Source of the DNA: Aliarcobacter sp.
GTDB lineage: Bacteria > Campylobacterota > Campylobacteria > Campylobacterales > Arcobacteraceae
Assembly: GCA_028703945.1 (NCBI GenBank)
Contig: JAQVLW010000003.1
Coordinates: forward strand, 1 to 55,680
Direction: 5' to 3'
DNA length: 55,680 bases
In this document: one piece after another, positions 34,415 through 43,855 of the stretch
How positions within the stretch are numbered: the stretch's first letter is position 1
Layout of the letters: the number at the start of each line of letters is the position of its first letter
Notes under the pieces: generated by a model
What the model was told of the DNA's origin: nothing
Databases searched by the model: none
What the model saw: only the letters and a program-made list of their open reading frames with translations
Made by a program: the position numbers and the translations under genes

Positions 34415-36049
34415 TTATAAATTATAACTTACTAATTTTCCTAATTTTAACTGATAAATATTGTCTTTAATTTTTCTAATTAAATTTGCTTTTTGTTTAA
34501 AATCTAAAGTATTATCATAAGAAATTGCAGTTAACTTATTTGTGTAAAATTTATAAACCAATGTTAGCAACTCTTGATTTAGTCTTTCATCATCATAATT
34601 TTCAAGTTTTTCATTTAAAACAATAGAATTTAAAGAGATATTTTCGATATCTGTTAAAAGTAATTCAAATTCATTTTTATGCGCTTCAAACATAGAAGAA
34701 TCAACTATATCCAAAACGCAATCCAATCTTTTTGGTTTTTCTAAAATTGACTTTATTATACAAAGTTCAGCAATATCAATTTTTGTTAAATTTGGTTCAT
34801 ATGTTCTTTGTTTATTTGAACTTATTTTTATTAAATTTTCTCTAATATTCAATTTTTGAGCTAAATATCTTTTATACTCATCTTGATTTAATAAACTCAA
34901 TGTTTTTAAATATTCATTTGCTTCAGTTAGTGCTTTTTGTTTTTGGTTTGGGTCATTTATATCATATTTAGACACTATATAATTAATTGAATAAGGTATG
35001 TAAGAGATTGGATTTGAAAAAATTTCATTTAATTCACTTATTTTCCCATTATGAACCATATCAGCTGGATCCATACCATTTTCAAAAATAATAACACCAC
35101 CTTCAAATTCACTTTGACTTAACATGACAGAAGCTTTAAATGCAGCTGCAAGACCTGCTTTATCTCCATCATAAGCTAAAATTACTTTTGGTTCACCTCG
35201 TCTAAGAAGTGGTAAATGTTCAGTTGTGAGTGCCGTTCCAAGAGTTGCCACTGCTGTATTAAAACCAGCTTGATGAAGCATTATTACATCTAAATAACCT
35301 TCACAAACTATTATTTGGTTTTTTTTATATATTTGTTCTTTTGCTAAATGATAACCATATAAAAGTCTTGATTTATTAAATAATTTTGTTTGTGGAGAAT
35401 TAACATATTTTGCATTATGTCCTGTTATTGTTCTCCCACCAAAACCTACAAGTTTTCCAGTTATTGAATAAATTGGGAAAGTGATTCGTTCTATAAATCT
35501 AGAGTATAATCCATTTGTTCCATTATCAATTACTCCCAAATCAATAGCATCTGTTAAATTATAATGATTTGATTTTAAGAAATTTATTGTATCAATTGAA
35601 ATAGGTGCATAGCCAATTTCAAATTTTTCAATTGAGAATTCTGATATTCCTCTTTTTGAAATATATTCTTTTACATTTTCATTATAAACAAAAAGTTTTT
35701 GATAATATTTATTTACTTCTTCTAAAATTTTTGTATCTTGTTTTTTTTCATCTGTATTTTCATAATCTAAATTAAAATTGTACATTGAGGCTAATTTCTC
35801 TATTGTTTCAGGATATGATAATTTTTCATATTCCATAACAAATTTTATAGAATCTCCACCTGCTCCACATCCAAAACAATGATATATCTGTTTTGAAGGA
35901 CTTACAACAAAAGAAGGTGTTGTTTCTCCATGAAAAGGACAACAAGCTTTAAAATTTGCACCAGATTTTTTTAATTCTAAAAATTGAGATACTACATCCA
36001 CAACATCAAGATGGTTTTTTAGATTTTCGATTGATTCTTTTTTTATCAT
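34415..36049 (-). CDS. dnaG: DNA primase
   Basis: The 544-residue primase makes RNA primers at the replication fork. The zinc-binding domain has CCPFHGETTPSF and HCFGCGAGGD (about residues 37-65). The RNA polymerase domain holds the TOPRIM motifs VCEGYLDVI near 250 and LAYDGDKAG near 295. The C-terminal helicase-binding region is present and somewhat diverged, as in other Campylobacterota. The ATG is preceded by AT-rich sequence without a strong ribosome binding site. It is divergent from the lapB-like gene. Confidence 0.97.
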   Translation of the reverse strand: MIKKESIENLKNHLDVVDVVSQFLELKKSGANFKACCPFHGETTPSFVVSPSKQIYHCFGCGAGGDSIKFVMEYEKLSYPETIEKLASMYNFNLDYENTDEKKQDTKILEEVNKYYQKLFVYNENVKEYISKRGISEFSIEKFEIGYAPISIDTINFLKSNHYNLTDAIDLGVIDNGTNGLYSRFIERITFPIYSITGKLVGFGGRTITGHNAKYVNSPQTKLFNKSRLLYGYHLAKEQIYKKNQIIVCEGYLDVIMLHQAGFNTAVATLGTALTTEHLPLLRRGEPKVILAYDGDKAGLAAAFKASVMLSQSEFEGGVIIFENGMDPADMVHNGKISELNEIFSNPISYIPYSINYIVSKYDINDPNQKQKALTEANEYLKTLSLLNQDEYKRYLAQKLNIRENLIKISSNKQRTYEPNLTKIDIAELCIIKSILEKPKRLDCVLDIVDSSMFEAHKNEFELLLTDIENISLNSIVLNEKLENYDDERLNQELLTLVYKFYTNKLTAISYDNTLDFKQKANLIRKIKDNIYQLKLGKLVSYNL

Positions 36050-36134
36050 AAATTGATTATATCTTTTTATTATTTTATATGAACTTTTATGTTAACATTC
36101 AACTCTTACGATATAAATAATTAAGGTTTTTTAT

Positions 36135-37184
36135 TTGGATAATATAATTTTAGAATATAGAGATCCATTATTTGGAATCATCTTACTTGTTGCACTAATT
36201 TTTTTAATATCTTTTGTTACTTATTCATTTAGCATTTATAAAGAAAGATTAGCAAGAGAAGATTATAGAAAACTATCTTTGCGATTTGAACTTGGAAAGT
36301 TAAAAGAAGAAGACTATGTTCATTTATACAAAACTTACAATTTACCATTTGATTCAATTTTACTTTTAGCTTCATCTTTTTTGCATAAAGGTGATTATAA
36401 TAAAGCTATTTCAGTTTATTTAACTCTCCTTGAACATGTAAATGACAGGGTAAAGAAAGAAGAATTACTTGAACTTTTAGGAACTACTTATTTCAAAGGT
36501 GGGTTTTTACAAAGATCTAAAGAGATATTTTTAAGAATTTTAAAATTCTCTCCAAGAAATAAAAATGCCTTAAATCATCTTTTATTAGTTTATGAAAAAT
36601 TAAAAGATTTTCAAAAAGCAAAAGATATAACTGCTTGTTTAGAAGAACTAGATAAAGATATGAGTGTAGATAAAATCTATTTGGATTCATTGATTATTCT
36701 AAATGATTCTATCCTTTCTTATGAAAAAAGAACTGAACTTTTATATGAAATATTTAAAGAAAATAAAATTATTGAAAGAATATTTGTTTCTTTTTTAATT
36801 CAATTTAATAAACCATTTTTTTGGGAACATATAAGTGAATTTAACTGTTCAAAATATATGGATGTAATGTGGTATTTAAATTTTGATGATATTAATTTTG
36901 ATAAAGTTTTACAAAATAATTTTTTAGTAGAGTTATATAATGCAAAAGGATACTTAGATACTTTAAAACATAGCAGTGATTTTGATTTTGATATTTTAAT
37001 TTTAATAAATACACATGAACATAAAATAAAAGCTTCTTTAGATTTTGAATTTGTTTGTACTATCTGTAAACATTCTTACCCTATTTTTGATACAAGATGT
37101 CCACATTGTCATAATATTTTAACTCTTGATGTAAAACATAGACTAACTAAATCATTTTATACATCTAATCAATCTTTACAATAA
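36135..37184 (+). CDS. LapB/YciM-like TPR protein with C-terminal zinc ribbon
   Basis: The 349-residue protein has one N-terminal membrane helix (LFGIILLVALIFLISFVTYSF at about residues 12-32), a run of TPR-like helices (about 60-290: DSILLLASSFLHKGDYNKAISVYLTLLEH, then LLELLGTTYFKGGFLQRSKEIFLRIL) and a C-terminal zinc ribbon CTIC...CPHC near residue 310. This is the architecture of E. coli LapB, which controls LpxC turnover in LPS synthesis. Sequence identity to LapB cannot be judged here. The start is a TTG after AAGG. It leads the plus-strand unit with rnc and aroC and is divergent from dnaG. Confidence 0.7.
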   Translation: MDNIILEYRDPLFGIILLVALIFLISFVTYSFSIYKERLAREDYRKLSLRFELGKLKEEDYVHLYKTYNLPFDSILLLASSFLHKGDYNKAISVYLTLLEHVNDRVKKEELLELLGTTYFKGGFLQRSKEIFLRILKFSPRNKNALNHLLLVYEKLKDFQKAKDITACLEELDKDMSVDKIYLDSLIILNDSILSYEKRTELLYEIFKENKIIERIFVSFLIQFNKPFFWEHISEFNCSKYMDVMWYLNFDDINFDKVLQNNFLVELYNAKGYLDTLKHSSDFDFDILILINTHEHKIKASLDFEFVCTICKHSYPIFDTRCPHCHNILTLDVKHRLTKSFYTSNQSLQ

Positions 37185-37253
37185 CTCAACAACACTTTCA
37201 TAATAAAAGATGTGATATACTTGCATGACTTTAAAAAATAAAAAAGGAAATAT

Positions 37254-37928
37254 ATGAGCGATTATTCAAAATTAGAAAAGTGTTTGGATTATCAGTTTAA
37301 GAACAAAGACCTGATAATCGAAGCACTTACCCACAAAAGTTATAAAAAACCTTATAACAATGAAAGGTTAGAATTCTTAGGAGATGCTGTTTTAAACTTG
37401 ATTGTTGGAGAATATTTATTTCTACAATTTCCAAAATCAAATGAAGGCGAATTATCAAAAATAAGAGCATCATTAGTAAATGAAACAGGATTTACTAGAC
37501 TTGCAAATGACATAAAACTTGGAGATTTTATCTATATTTCAACTGCTGAAGAAAGAAATAAAGGAAGAACAAAAGCTTCTATTTTATCAGATGCATTTGA
37601 AGCAATTATGGGTGCAATTTACCTTGAATCTGGACTTGAGACTTTAAAACCAATTATTTTAGATCTACTTGAGAGATCTTATGACAAAATAAATCTTGAT
37701 GTACTATTTAGTGATTACAAAACAGCTTTACAAGAAATAACGCAAGCACAATTTGCTTCAATTCCTGAATATAAAATTGAAGGTTCATATGGACCTGATC
37801 ACAAAAAAGAGTTTGAGGTATCAATTTGGATTGATGGTGTTAATTACGGAAGTGCAAACGGTAAAAGTAAAAAATTAGCACAACAAGCCGTTGCCAAAAT
37901 AGCAATAGAAAAACTAAAAGAGGTATAA
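37254..37928 (+). CDS. rnc: Ribonuclease III
   Basis: The 224-residue endonuclease cleaves double-stranded RNA, including rRNA precursors. The catalytic signature [20 protein letters not shown] is near residue 35, the second metal-ligand region [15 protein letters not shown] near 107, and the C-terminal dsRNA-binding domain (about 150-223) ends [19 protein letters not shown]. Length is typical. AAAAGGA precedes the ATG. It begins about 70 bases after the lapB-like gene and 5 bases before aroC. Confidence 0.98.
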   Translation: MSDYSKLEKCLDYQFKNKDLIIEALTHKSYKKPYNNERLEFLGDAVLNLIVGEYLFLQFPKSNEGELSKIRASLVNETGFTRLANDIKLGDFIYISTAEERNKGRTKASILSDAFEAIMGAIYLESGLETLKPIILDLLERSYDKINLDVLFSDYKTALQEITQAQFASIPEYKIEGSYGPDHKKEFEVSIWIDGVNYGSANGKSKKLAQQAVAKIAIEKLKEV

Positions 37929-37933
37929 TTTAA

Positions 37934-39010
37934 ATGAATACTTTTGGACACAGATTTAGATTTACAACTTTTGGTGAATCACATGGCAAAGCCCTTGGAT
38001 GTATTGTTGATGGAGTTCCAGCTGGCATAAAAATAGATGAAGAGTTTATTCAAAATGAAATGAATAGAAGAAAACCTGGACAAAATAAATATGCAACCTC
38101 TAGAAAAGAAGGTGATATTGTAGAAATTCTTTCAGGAGTTTTTGAAGGCTTTACTACTGGAACTTCTATTTCAATGATTATTTTTAATGAAAATCAAAAA
38201 AGTGGCGATTACTCAAATGTAAAAGATTTATTTAGACCTGGTCATGCTGATTTTACTTATTTTAATAAATATGGAATTAGAGATTATAGAGGCGGAGGAA
38301 GAAGTAGTGCGAGAGAAACAGCAGCTAGAGTTGCAGCTGGTGCAATTGCAAAACTTATGCTAAATGAACTTGATATAACTATCCAAAGTGGAATTTCTGA
38401 GATTGATGGAATAAAAGCAACTACTTATGATTTTTCAAAAGTTAGTGAATCTGAAATTTTTGCTCTTGATTTAAGCGTTGAACAAGCTCAAAAAGATGCT
38501 ATTCTAGAGGCAAAGAACTCACATAATAGTGTTGGTGGAGTTGCCTTAATAAATGTAAAAAATGCTCCAATTGGGCTTGGAGAACCTTTATATTTTAAAC
38601 TTGATTCTCAAATAGCAAATGCAATGATGAGTATAAATGCTGTAAAAGCTGTTGAAATTGGAGATGGTATTCTAGCTTCAAAAGTAAAAGGTTATGATAA
38701 TAATGACCAAATAAGAAAAGATGGCTTTAAAACAAATCATAGTGGTGGAATTTTAGGTGGTATCTCAAATGGTGATGATATAAATGTAAAAGTTTATTTC
38801 AAAGCTACTCCTTCTATTTTTATAGAACAAGAAACAATAGATATACACAATGATGAAGTAAATTGTCAATTAAAAGGACGACATGACCCATGTGTAGCAG
38901 TTCGTGGAAGTGTTGTTGCTGAATCAATGATGGCTTTAGTACTTGCAGATATGGTTTTACTAAATATGTCTTCTAAAATGGAAAATGTTAAAAAAGTCTA
39001 CTCTAAATAA
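37934..39010 (+). CDS. aroC: Chorismate synthase
   Basis: The 358-residue enzyme converts 5-enolpyruvylshikimate 3-phosphate to chorismate with reduced FMN. Signature segments are [22 protein letters not shown] at the start, [37 protein letters not shown] near residue 100, and [18 protein letters not shown] near 318. Length is normal. It follows rnc with 5 bases between and ends at a rho-independent terminator, so lapB-like, rnc and aroC probably share a transcript. Confidence 0.98.
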   Translation: MNTFGHRFRFTTFGESHGKALGCIVDGVPAGIKIDEEFIQNEMNRRKPGQNKYATSRKEGDIVEILSGVFEGFTTGTSISMIIFNENQKSGDYSNVKDLFRPGHADFTYFNKYGIRDYRGGGRSSARETAARVAAGAIAKLMLNELDITIQSGISEIDGIKATTYDFSKVSESEIFALDLSVEQAQKDAILEAKNSHNSVGGVALINVKNAPIGLGEPLYFKLDSQIANAMMSINAVKAVEIGDGILASKVKGYDNNDQIRKDGFKTNHSGGILGGISNGDDINVKVYFKATPSIFIEQETIDIHNDEVNCQLKGRHDPCVAVRGSVVAESMMALVLADMVLLNMSSKMENVKKVYSK

Positions 39011-39047
39011 AGATTCGTTTAAAGTTTTTTATATATACTTTCAACTT

Positions 39048-39083
39048 AAAGCAACTCTTTGGTCAAGGGTTGCTTTTTTTATT
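39048..39083 (+). terminator. Terminator after aroC
   Basis: AAAGCAACTCTT and AGGGTTGCTTTTTTT form a stem of about 11 bp (with G-T wobble) and the plus-strand exit is a seven-T run. It ends 5 bases before the stop of the convergent dacA gene. Confidence 0.85.
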
Positions 39084-39087
39084 TCAA

Positions 39088-39891
39088 TTAATCCATAATT
39101 GAATCTAAAGCTTTTTTGGCATTTGGCCATCTGTTATGAGCATTTAACATAACCATCAAAATATCTTGATTACCTCTTTTAGCTCTAGCAATTAAACAAG
39201 CTCCCGCTTTATTTGTATATCCTGTTTTAACACCAATAATATATGGCTCATCTTTTAAAAGTTTATTACTTGTTGTGAAAAAATATTTCTTATTTGTATT
39301 TAATGCAGAAAAAGAATATTTATCTAGTTTTACAATAGAATTAAAAGTTGGATTTTTTATTGCATATTCGGTAAGAACCAATAAATCCCTAGCTGTAGAT
39401 CTATGATTTCCCGCATCAAAACCACAAGGATTTGTAAAATTAGTATTTGTCATACCTAATTGTTTTGCTTTAATATTCATCATATTTACAAATAATTGTT
39501 TATTTCCTTTTCCTAGATAAATTGCAATAGAATTTGCTGCATCATTAGCAGATCTAATTAAAGCAGCATGTACTAAATCTTTTAAGTAAAATTTTTCACC
39601 AACTTGAAAATTTGCTATAGTAGGTTCAACTTTTTTCATTTCAGGTGTAATTGTAACAACACTGTTCATATTTCCACTTTCAATTGCAAGTATGGCAGTC
39701 ATAATTTTAGTTAAACTAGCTGGACTTAATCTTTGATTTTCACCTTTTGTAAATATCAATCTTTTTTTATTTAAATCCTTAATAATTATAGAATCTAAAT
39801 CTTTTTCAATTTTATGAAAAACTTCTGAACTATCTGAAAATACCAAAGTTGGAATAAACACAAAACATAAAACTGTTAAAAAAAATCTCAT
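39088..39891 (-). CDS. dacA: D-alanyl-D-alanine carboxypeptidase (catalytic domain only)
   Basis: The 267-residue periplasmic enzyme trims the terminal D-Ala of peptidoglycan stem peptides. It has a signal peptide (MRFFLTVLCFVFIPTLVFS) and the three serine peptidase S11 motifs: SPASLTKIM near residue 56 (Ser and Lys), SANDAANS near 114 and KTGYTNKAG near 221. E. coli DacA is about 400 residues; the C-terminal beta domain and membrane-anchoring helix are absent here, so the enzyme would be soluble in the periplasm. It is convergent with aroC. The assignment to dacA rather than another S11 member is by default. Confidence 0.88.
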   Translation of the reverse strand: MRFFLTVLCFVFIPTLVFSDSSEVFHKIEKDLDSIIIKDLNKKRLIFTKGENQRLSPASLTKIMTAILAIESGNMNSVVTITPEMKKVEPTIANFQVGEKFYLKDLVHAALIRSANDAANSIAIYLGKGNKQLFVNMMNIKAKQLGMTNTNFTNPCGFDAGNHRSTARDLLVLTEYAIKNPTFNSIVKLDKYSFSALNTNKKYFFTTSNKLLKDEPYIIGVKTGYTNKAGACLIARAKRGNQDILMVMLNAHNRWPNAKKALDSIMD

Positions 39892-39984
39892 AATACAACC
39901 TAATTTGAAAATTACATTTGATAAAAAATGTTAAAAAATATCTTACAACTTACTGTTACGATTTTACAAAAACTAAAACTAATA

Positions 39985-40482
39985 TTAAATTTTTGTCAAA
40001 GAACCCTCTTCAATAAAAATCTTTACTTCTTGACCAGGATTTAAGCCATATAAACTTTGTTTATTATCTGTTTCATTTATTTTTTGGTCATCTCTTTTAT
40101 CAACTTCTTTCTTAGATAAATCAATTCCAACATAATTATCTTTCATTAACCAAGCTTTTATATTTCTAGATTCATACTCTTCACCATCAATAGTACAGTT
40201 AACTTTTAGAATTTTTGTATTTGCAACATATTTATCTACTGATTTTGCTTCACCTAAAATTCTACAATTATCTGTTCCTAAAATAATAGGTGTTGAATCA
40301 GTATTTAAACTTTTAATACCTGAAATTAATTTTGCAGATGTATATTGTAAAGGTTTTATAATATACTCATTATTTTTTTTGATTATATCAATACTATATT
40401 TTGGTCCTGTATCTACCTGTTTTGAAGCACATCCAGCAATTAAAAATCCTACTGCTACTACTGATGAAATAATTTTTATCAT
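39985..40482 (-). CDS. Lipoprotein of unknown function
   Basis: The 165-residue product has a lipoprotein signal: MIKIISSVVAVGFLIAGCAS with the lipobox Cys at residue 18. The mature part has alternating strands with two or three further Cys (TDNCRIL and KVNCTIDG), possibly a disulfide, and an acidic-basic tail ending GQEVKIFIEEGSLTKI. No family is recognised. AAAGGA precedes the ATG. It lies between htpX and dacA on the same strand with gaps of about 75 and 93 bases, so it may be transcribed alone. Confidence 0.7.
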   Translation of the reverse strand: MIKIISSVVAVGFLIAGCASKQVDTGPKYSIDIIKKNNEYIIKPLQYTSAKLISGIKSLNTDSTPIILGTDNCRILGEAKSVDKYVANTKILKVNCTIDGEEYESRNIKAWLMKDNYVGIDLSKKEVDKRDDQKINETDNKQSLYGLNPGQEVKIFIEEGSLTKI

Positions 40483-40556
40483 ATTTAATTTCCTTTATAT
40501 TTTATATCGAGTTCAATTTTATATATTATATCAAATAATACATTATTCCTACATCT

Positions 40557-41408
40557 TCAAATCTCTTTTTTTAATTCTTCAAGCCTTAAAATCCTATCTT
40601 CAGTCGTAGGATGTGTTCTAAATAAATTCCCAAAAGTTGATTTAAAACCTGAAAAAGGATTAATAATAAACATATGGGCTGTTTGTTCTGTTGCATTATG
40701 AATTTGATGTCCACTTCTTGCATAATTTTCTAATTTTGCTAGTGCAGATTGCAAACCAGATGGATTTCCAGTCATTCTAGCAGATCCTTCATCAGCCATA
40801 TATTCTCTACTTCTACTTACAGTCATTTGAATAATTGAAGCTGCAAGTGGTAATAATATTGCCATTACAATCATCATAATTGGATTAGAACCTTGTCTAT
40901 TATTATTTTCACCAAACATAGCTCCAAATTGCATCATATTTGCAATCATTGCAATTGCTCCTGCAAAAACAGCTGCAATTGTACCAATTAAAATATCATA
41001 ATGTTTTATGTGAGATAACTCATGGGCAATTACTCCTTCAAGTTCTTTTTCATTTAACATTTCATATAAACCCATAGTTACAGCCACAGCTGCATGTTCA
41101 TAGTTTCTTCCTGTTGCAAAAGCATTTGGAGTATGGTCAGGTATTAAATAAACTTTTGGCATGGGAAGTCCAGCTTTAAGTGTTAATTTTTGAGTAATCT
41201 TATAAATAGGATGTCTTGCATCTTCAAGAAGTGTTGCATCATAATGTTTTAGAACTTGTTGATCTGAATAGTAATATGCATAAAAGTTCATTCCACCTGC
41301 CATTAGAAATGCAATAAGCATCCCATTTGTTCCACCGAAAGAATAACCTATAGACACAAACAAAACTGTAAGAAAAGTAAGTAAAAAGACTGTTTTAATT
41401 TGTTCCAT
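40557..41408 (-). CDS. htpX: Membrane zinc metalloprotease HtpX
   Basis: The 283-residue inner-membrane protease degrades damaged membrane proteins. The two N-terminal membrane helices are at about residues 5-45, the zinc site [10 protein letters not shown] near 129 (HExxH), two more membrane helices at about 140-190 and the third zinc ligand region [15 protein letters not shown] near 205. Length matches E. coli HtpX (293). AGGAG precedes the ATG. The upstream region shared with sixA carries direct repeats; I see no HAIR or CIRCE element there. Confidence 0.96.
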   Translation of the reverse strand: MEQIKTVFLLTFLTVLFVSIGYSFGGTNGMLIAFLMAGGMNFYAYYYSDQQVLKHYDATLLEDARHPIYKITQKLTLKAGLPMPKVYLIPDHTPNAFATGRNYEHAAVAVTMGLYEMLNEKELEGVIAHELSHIKHYDILIGTIAAVFAGAIAMIANMMQFGAMFGENNNRQGSNPIMMIVMAILLPLAASIIQMTVSRSREYMADEGSARMTGNPSGLQSALAKLENYARSGHQIHNATEQTAHMFIINPFSGFKSTFGNLFRTHPTTEDRILRLEELKKEI

Positions 41409-41460
41409 TTAATTCTCCTAAATTTTCATATATTCTAACAAATATTAGTTAATAAAAATT

Positions 41461-41541
41461 AAACTATATATTATTTAAAATAAACTATATATTTTGTATA
41501 AATTTTATATAAAGAAAAGTAAAAATAACTTAAAATAACTT
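41461..41541. repeat. Two sets of short direct repeats between htpX and sixA
   Basis: AAACTATATATT occurs at 41461-41472 and again at 41482-41493, exactly 21 bases (two helical turns) apart. AAAATAACTT is repeated in tandem at 41522-41531 and 41532-41541, next to a TATTATATAT stretch that could be the sixA -10. The spacing of the first pair is suggestive of an operator, but AT-rich sequence gives such repeats by chance. Confidence 0.4.
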
Positions 41542-41565
41542 ATTATATATAACTCCAGAGGAAAA

Positions 41566-42048
41566 ATGAAAAAACTTTACATTGTAAGACATGCACAAAA
41601 AGAAAATGAACTATTAGAACAAGATGATTATGATAGAGAATTAAGTCCAGAGGGAATTCAAGACGCGCAAAATATGGCAAAATTTTTTGCATTAAAAAAT
41701 CTACCCATTGATTTAATAGTTGCAAGTCCAGCAGCTAGAACAAAAAAAACTGCTGAAATCTTTGCTGAAGCATTAAAATATAACAAAACTATAATGTTAA
41801 ATGAAGTTTTATATATGGCTTTTGTTAATGAGTTAATAGAAACTATAAGTTACACTTTTGATACAGTTGATTCAGTACTTTTAGTAGGACATAATCCATC
41901 ATTAACAGCACTTGCAATTACACTTGTTGGATTTAAAGAAAAATTTCAAATGGGTGCAATTATGGAAATAGAGTTTGATTGTAATTCATGGATTGATATT
42001 TGTAAAGAGAATGCAAAATTAATTTGCTATGATTATCCAAATAAATAA
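41566..42048 (+). CDS. sixA: SixA-like phosphohistidine phosphatase
   Basis: The 160-residue protein is a small histidine-phosphatase superfamily member. The catalytic LYIVRHAQKE lies at residues 4-13 (RHG-type motif with nucleophile His), ELSPEGIQDAQNMAKFF follows, SPAARTKKTAEIFAEAL near residue 50 supplies the second Arg, and LLVGHNPSLTALA near 106 the second His. SixA in E. coli removes phosphate from His of HPt domains and PTS proteins. Length is the same as E. coli SixA (161). It ends in a hairpin shared with the next, convergent gene. Confidence 0.9.
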   Translation: MKKLYIVRHAQKENELLEQDDYDRELSPEGIQDAQNMAKFFALKNLPIDLIVASPAARTKKTAEIFAEALKYNKTIMLNEVLYMAFVNELIETISYTFDTVDSVLLVGHNPSLTALAITLVGFKEKFQMGAIMEIEFDCNSWIDICKENAKLICYDYPNK

Positions 42049-42073
42049 TAAAGTTGAAAAAACTTTATTATTT
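42043..42073. terminator. Bidirectional hairpin between sixA and the next gene
   Basis: Perfect 13-bp arms AAATAATAAAGTT/AACTTTATTATTT surround GAAAA and cover both convergent stop codons. The stem is almost all A-T. Confidence 0.65.
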
Positions 42074-42494
42074 AATCTATATTTTTATTTAAAAGAACAA
42101 CCGAAGCTAATTGCGTTAATTCTTTTATATTTTCTGATGTAATTTTAGGATTATCTCCAATTATTGAAGCAAAAATATCTGTAAAATTTTCTCTTGCCCA
42201 AGTTCTTAATTCAACAGCTGTCATAAATTTATTTGTAGAAATTACTTTCCCTTTTTTGTTAGTAATTGTGACTTTTGCACTATCACTATTTTCAAAATTT
42301 CCTTTAATTCCATCATTATTAGAAATTTGATATGTAACAGCTGCATCATAAATTTTTCCACTTACTAAAGATCCATTATCAACTACTTTTCGTGGAAATC
42401 CTGTTGCTTTAAAAAACCCATCCCATTGGTCCGCTAATAAATTAGTAATACCAAAACTTATAAATAATAAAATTAACACAAAATATTTTTTCAT
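42072..42494 (-). CDS. Periplasmic protein of unknown function
   Basis: The 140-residue product has a signal peptide (MKKYFVLILLFISFGITNLLA, cleavage near residue 21) followed by a small domain starting DQWDGFFKATGFPRKVVDNGSL. It has several short beta strands (VTYQISNND, AKVTITNKKGKVIST) and a helical C-terminal third. There are no Cys and no lipobox, so it is probably soluble in the periplasm. No family is recognised. It starts 18 bases after mnmE on the same strand and may be the last gene of the rpmH-mnmE cluster transcript. Confidence 0.65.
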   Translation of the reverse strand: MKKYFVLILLFISFGITNLLADQWDGFFKATGFPRKVVDNGSLVSGKIYDAAVTYQISNNDGIKGNFENSDSAKVTITNKKGKVISTNKFMTAVELRTWARENFTDIFASIIGDNPKITSENIKELTQLASVVLLNKNID

Positions 42495-42512
42495 TTTTTT
42501 CCTAATTTAAAT

Positions 42513-43853
42513 CTATTTACCTAGACAAAATTCACCAAACATTACATCTAACATCTGATCATTTTCGTAAGGTCTTGTAATTGATGAAATTTGTTCCAAT
42601 GCATCTGTAATATAATGGGCAAAAAATTCCAATTCTCCAGTTTCAAGTGGATTTTTAGATAAATTTATACTATAAAGTGTATTTTCAACAGATAAAATTT
42701 GTCTTTTTGATATTAATGTCATTTCATCACTATGAGTATTTGAATCTAAAATCATCTCAATTTTTTTAATTAATGGATTAATATCTTCTTTAGTTGATAA
42801 CTCAATAAAATCATCTATCTTAGTTTTATCAAAATGATTTTGTAAATCTGATTTATTTAATACTTTTAATATCTCTTTATTTGAATTTTCATCTATTAAT
42901 TGGATTATTTTGTAATCTTCAACATCGCAAACTTTACCATTATCAAACAAAGCTATCACAATATCTGCTTCACTTATAGCTTGGATAGATTTTTCAATTC
43001 CAATTTTTTCTATAACATCTCTTGCATCTCTAATTCCAGCTGTATCAACTATTTTTATAATATGTGTCCCAATTCGTACAGACTCTTCAATCGTATCTCT
43101 TGTAGTTCCTGCAATATCTGAAATAATTGCTCTATCGTAATTTAGAAGTTTATTTAGAAGTGAAGATTTCCCTACATTTGGTTTGCCAATGATTGCAACT
43201 TTAAAGCCTTCAATCATTCCTTCTCGTCTACGGCTAGCATCTAAAGTATTAGATAGTTTTACAATAATGTTTTCCATTTTATTTTTGATTTGAGCAAAAA
43301 TATCACTTGGTAAATCATCTTCTGCATAATCAATTGAAACTTCAGTATAAGCTAACATAAAAAGTAAATCTTCTCTAATTTCATTTACAAAATTTGTAAG
43401 TTCACCTTTTAGTTGTCGAGCTAATAGTTTTACAGCATCTTCGCTTCTTGCTTCAATAATTTTTGAAATTGCTTCTGCTTTTGTTAAATCTATCTTATTA
43501 TTAAAAAAAGCTCGTTTTGAAAACTCGCCAGGATTTGCGATTCTAGCTCCATGTTTTAAAGCTTCATTTATAAGCATATTTGCAATTGCAACTCCACCAT
43601 GACATTGGAATTCAATAACATCTTCACCAGTAAAAGAAAAAGGTGCTTTAAAATATAAAACTAAAGCTTCGTCTATTACTTCACTATTAAAATCATACAA
43701 AGAAGAAAGAGTTGCAAGTCTTGGTTGGAAAGTTGTTTTTTTTGAAATTTTTGTAGCAATTTCAAGAGCATTTGCCCCAGAAATTCTAACTATAGAAATA
43801 GAGCCAATTCCATTGGCTGTTGCAATTGCAACAATTGTAGCATTATCAAACAA
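42513..43853 (-). CDS. mnmE: tRNA modification GTPase MnmE
   Basis: The 446-residue protein, with MnmG, modifies the wobble uridine of certain tRNAs (cmnm5U). The N-terminal tetrahydrofolate-binding domain contains SIVRISGANALEIA and FQCHGGVAIANML; the G domain at about residues 215-375 has GKPNVGKSSLLN, AGTTRDTIEE, DTAGIRD and NKSD; the C-terminal Cys motif is CLGK at the very end. The start is TTG (43853) because MFDNATIVAIAT aligns with the family start and no ATG is available nearby. It begins 2 bases after the jag stop. Confidence 0.97.
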   Translation of the reverse strand: MFDNATIVAIATANGIGSISIVRISGANALEIATKISKKTTFQPRLATLSSLYDFNSEVIDEALVLYFKAPFSFTGEDVIEFQCHGGVAIANMLINEALKHGARIANPGEFSKRAFFNNKIDLTKAEAISKIIEARSEDAVKLLARQLKGELTNFVNEIREDLLFMLAYTEVSIDYAEDDLPSDIFAQIKNKMENIIVKLSNTLDASRRREGMIEGFKVAIIGKPNVGKSSLLNKLLNYDRAIISDIAGTTRDTIEESVRIGTHIIKIVDTAGIRDARDVIEKIGIEKSIQAISEADIVIALFDNGKVCDVEDYKIIQLIDENSNKEILKVLNKSDLQNHFDKTKIDDFIELSTKEDINPLIKKIEMILDSNTHSDEMTLISKRQILSVENTLYSINLSKNPLETGELEFFAHYITDALEQISSITRPYENDQMLDVMFGEFCLGK

Positions 43854-43855
43854 GA

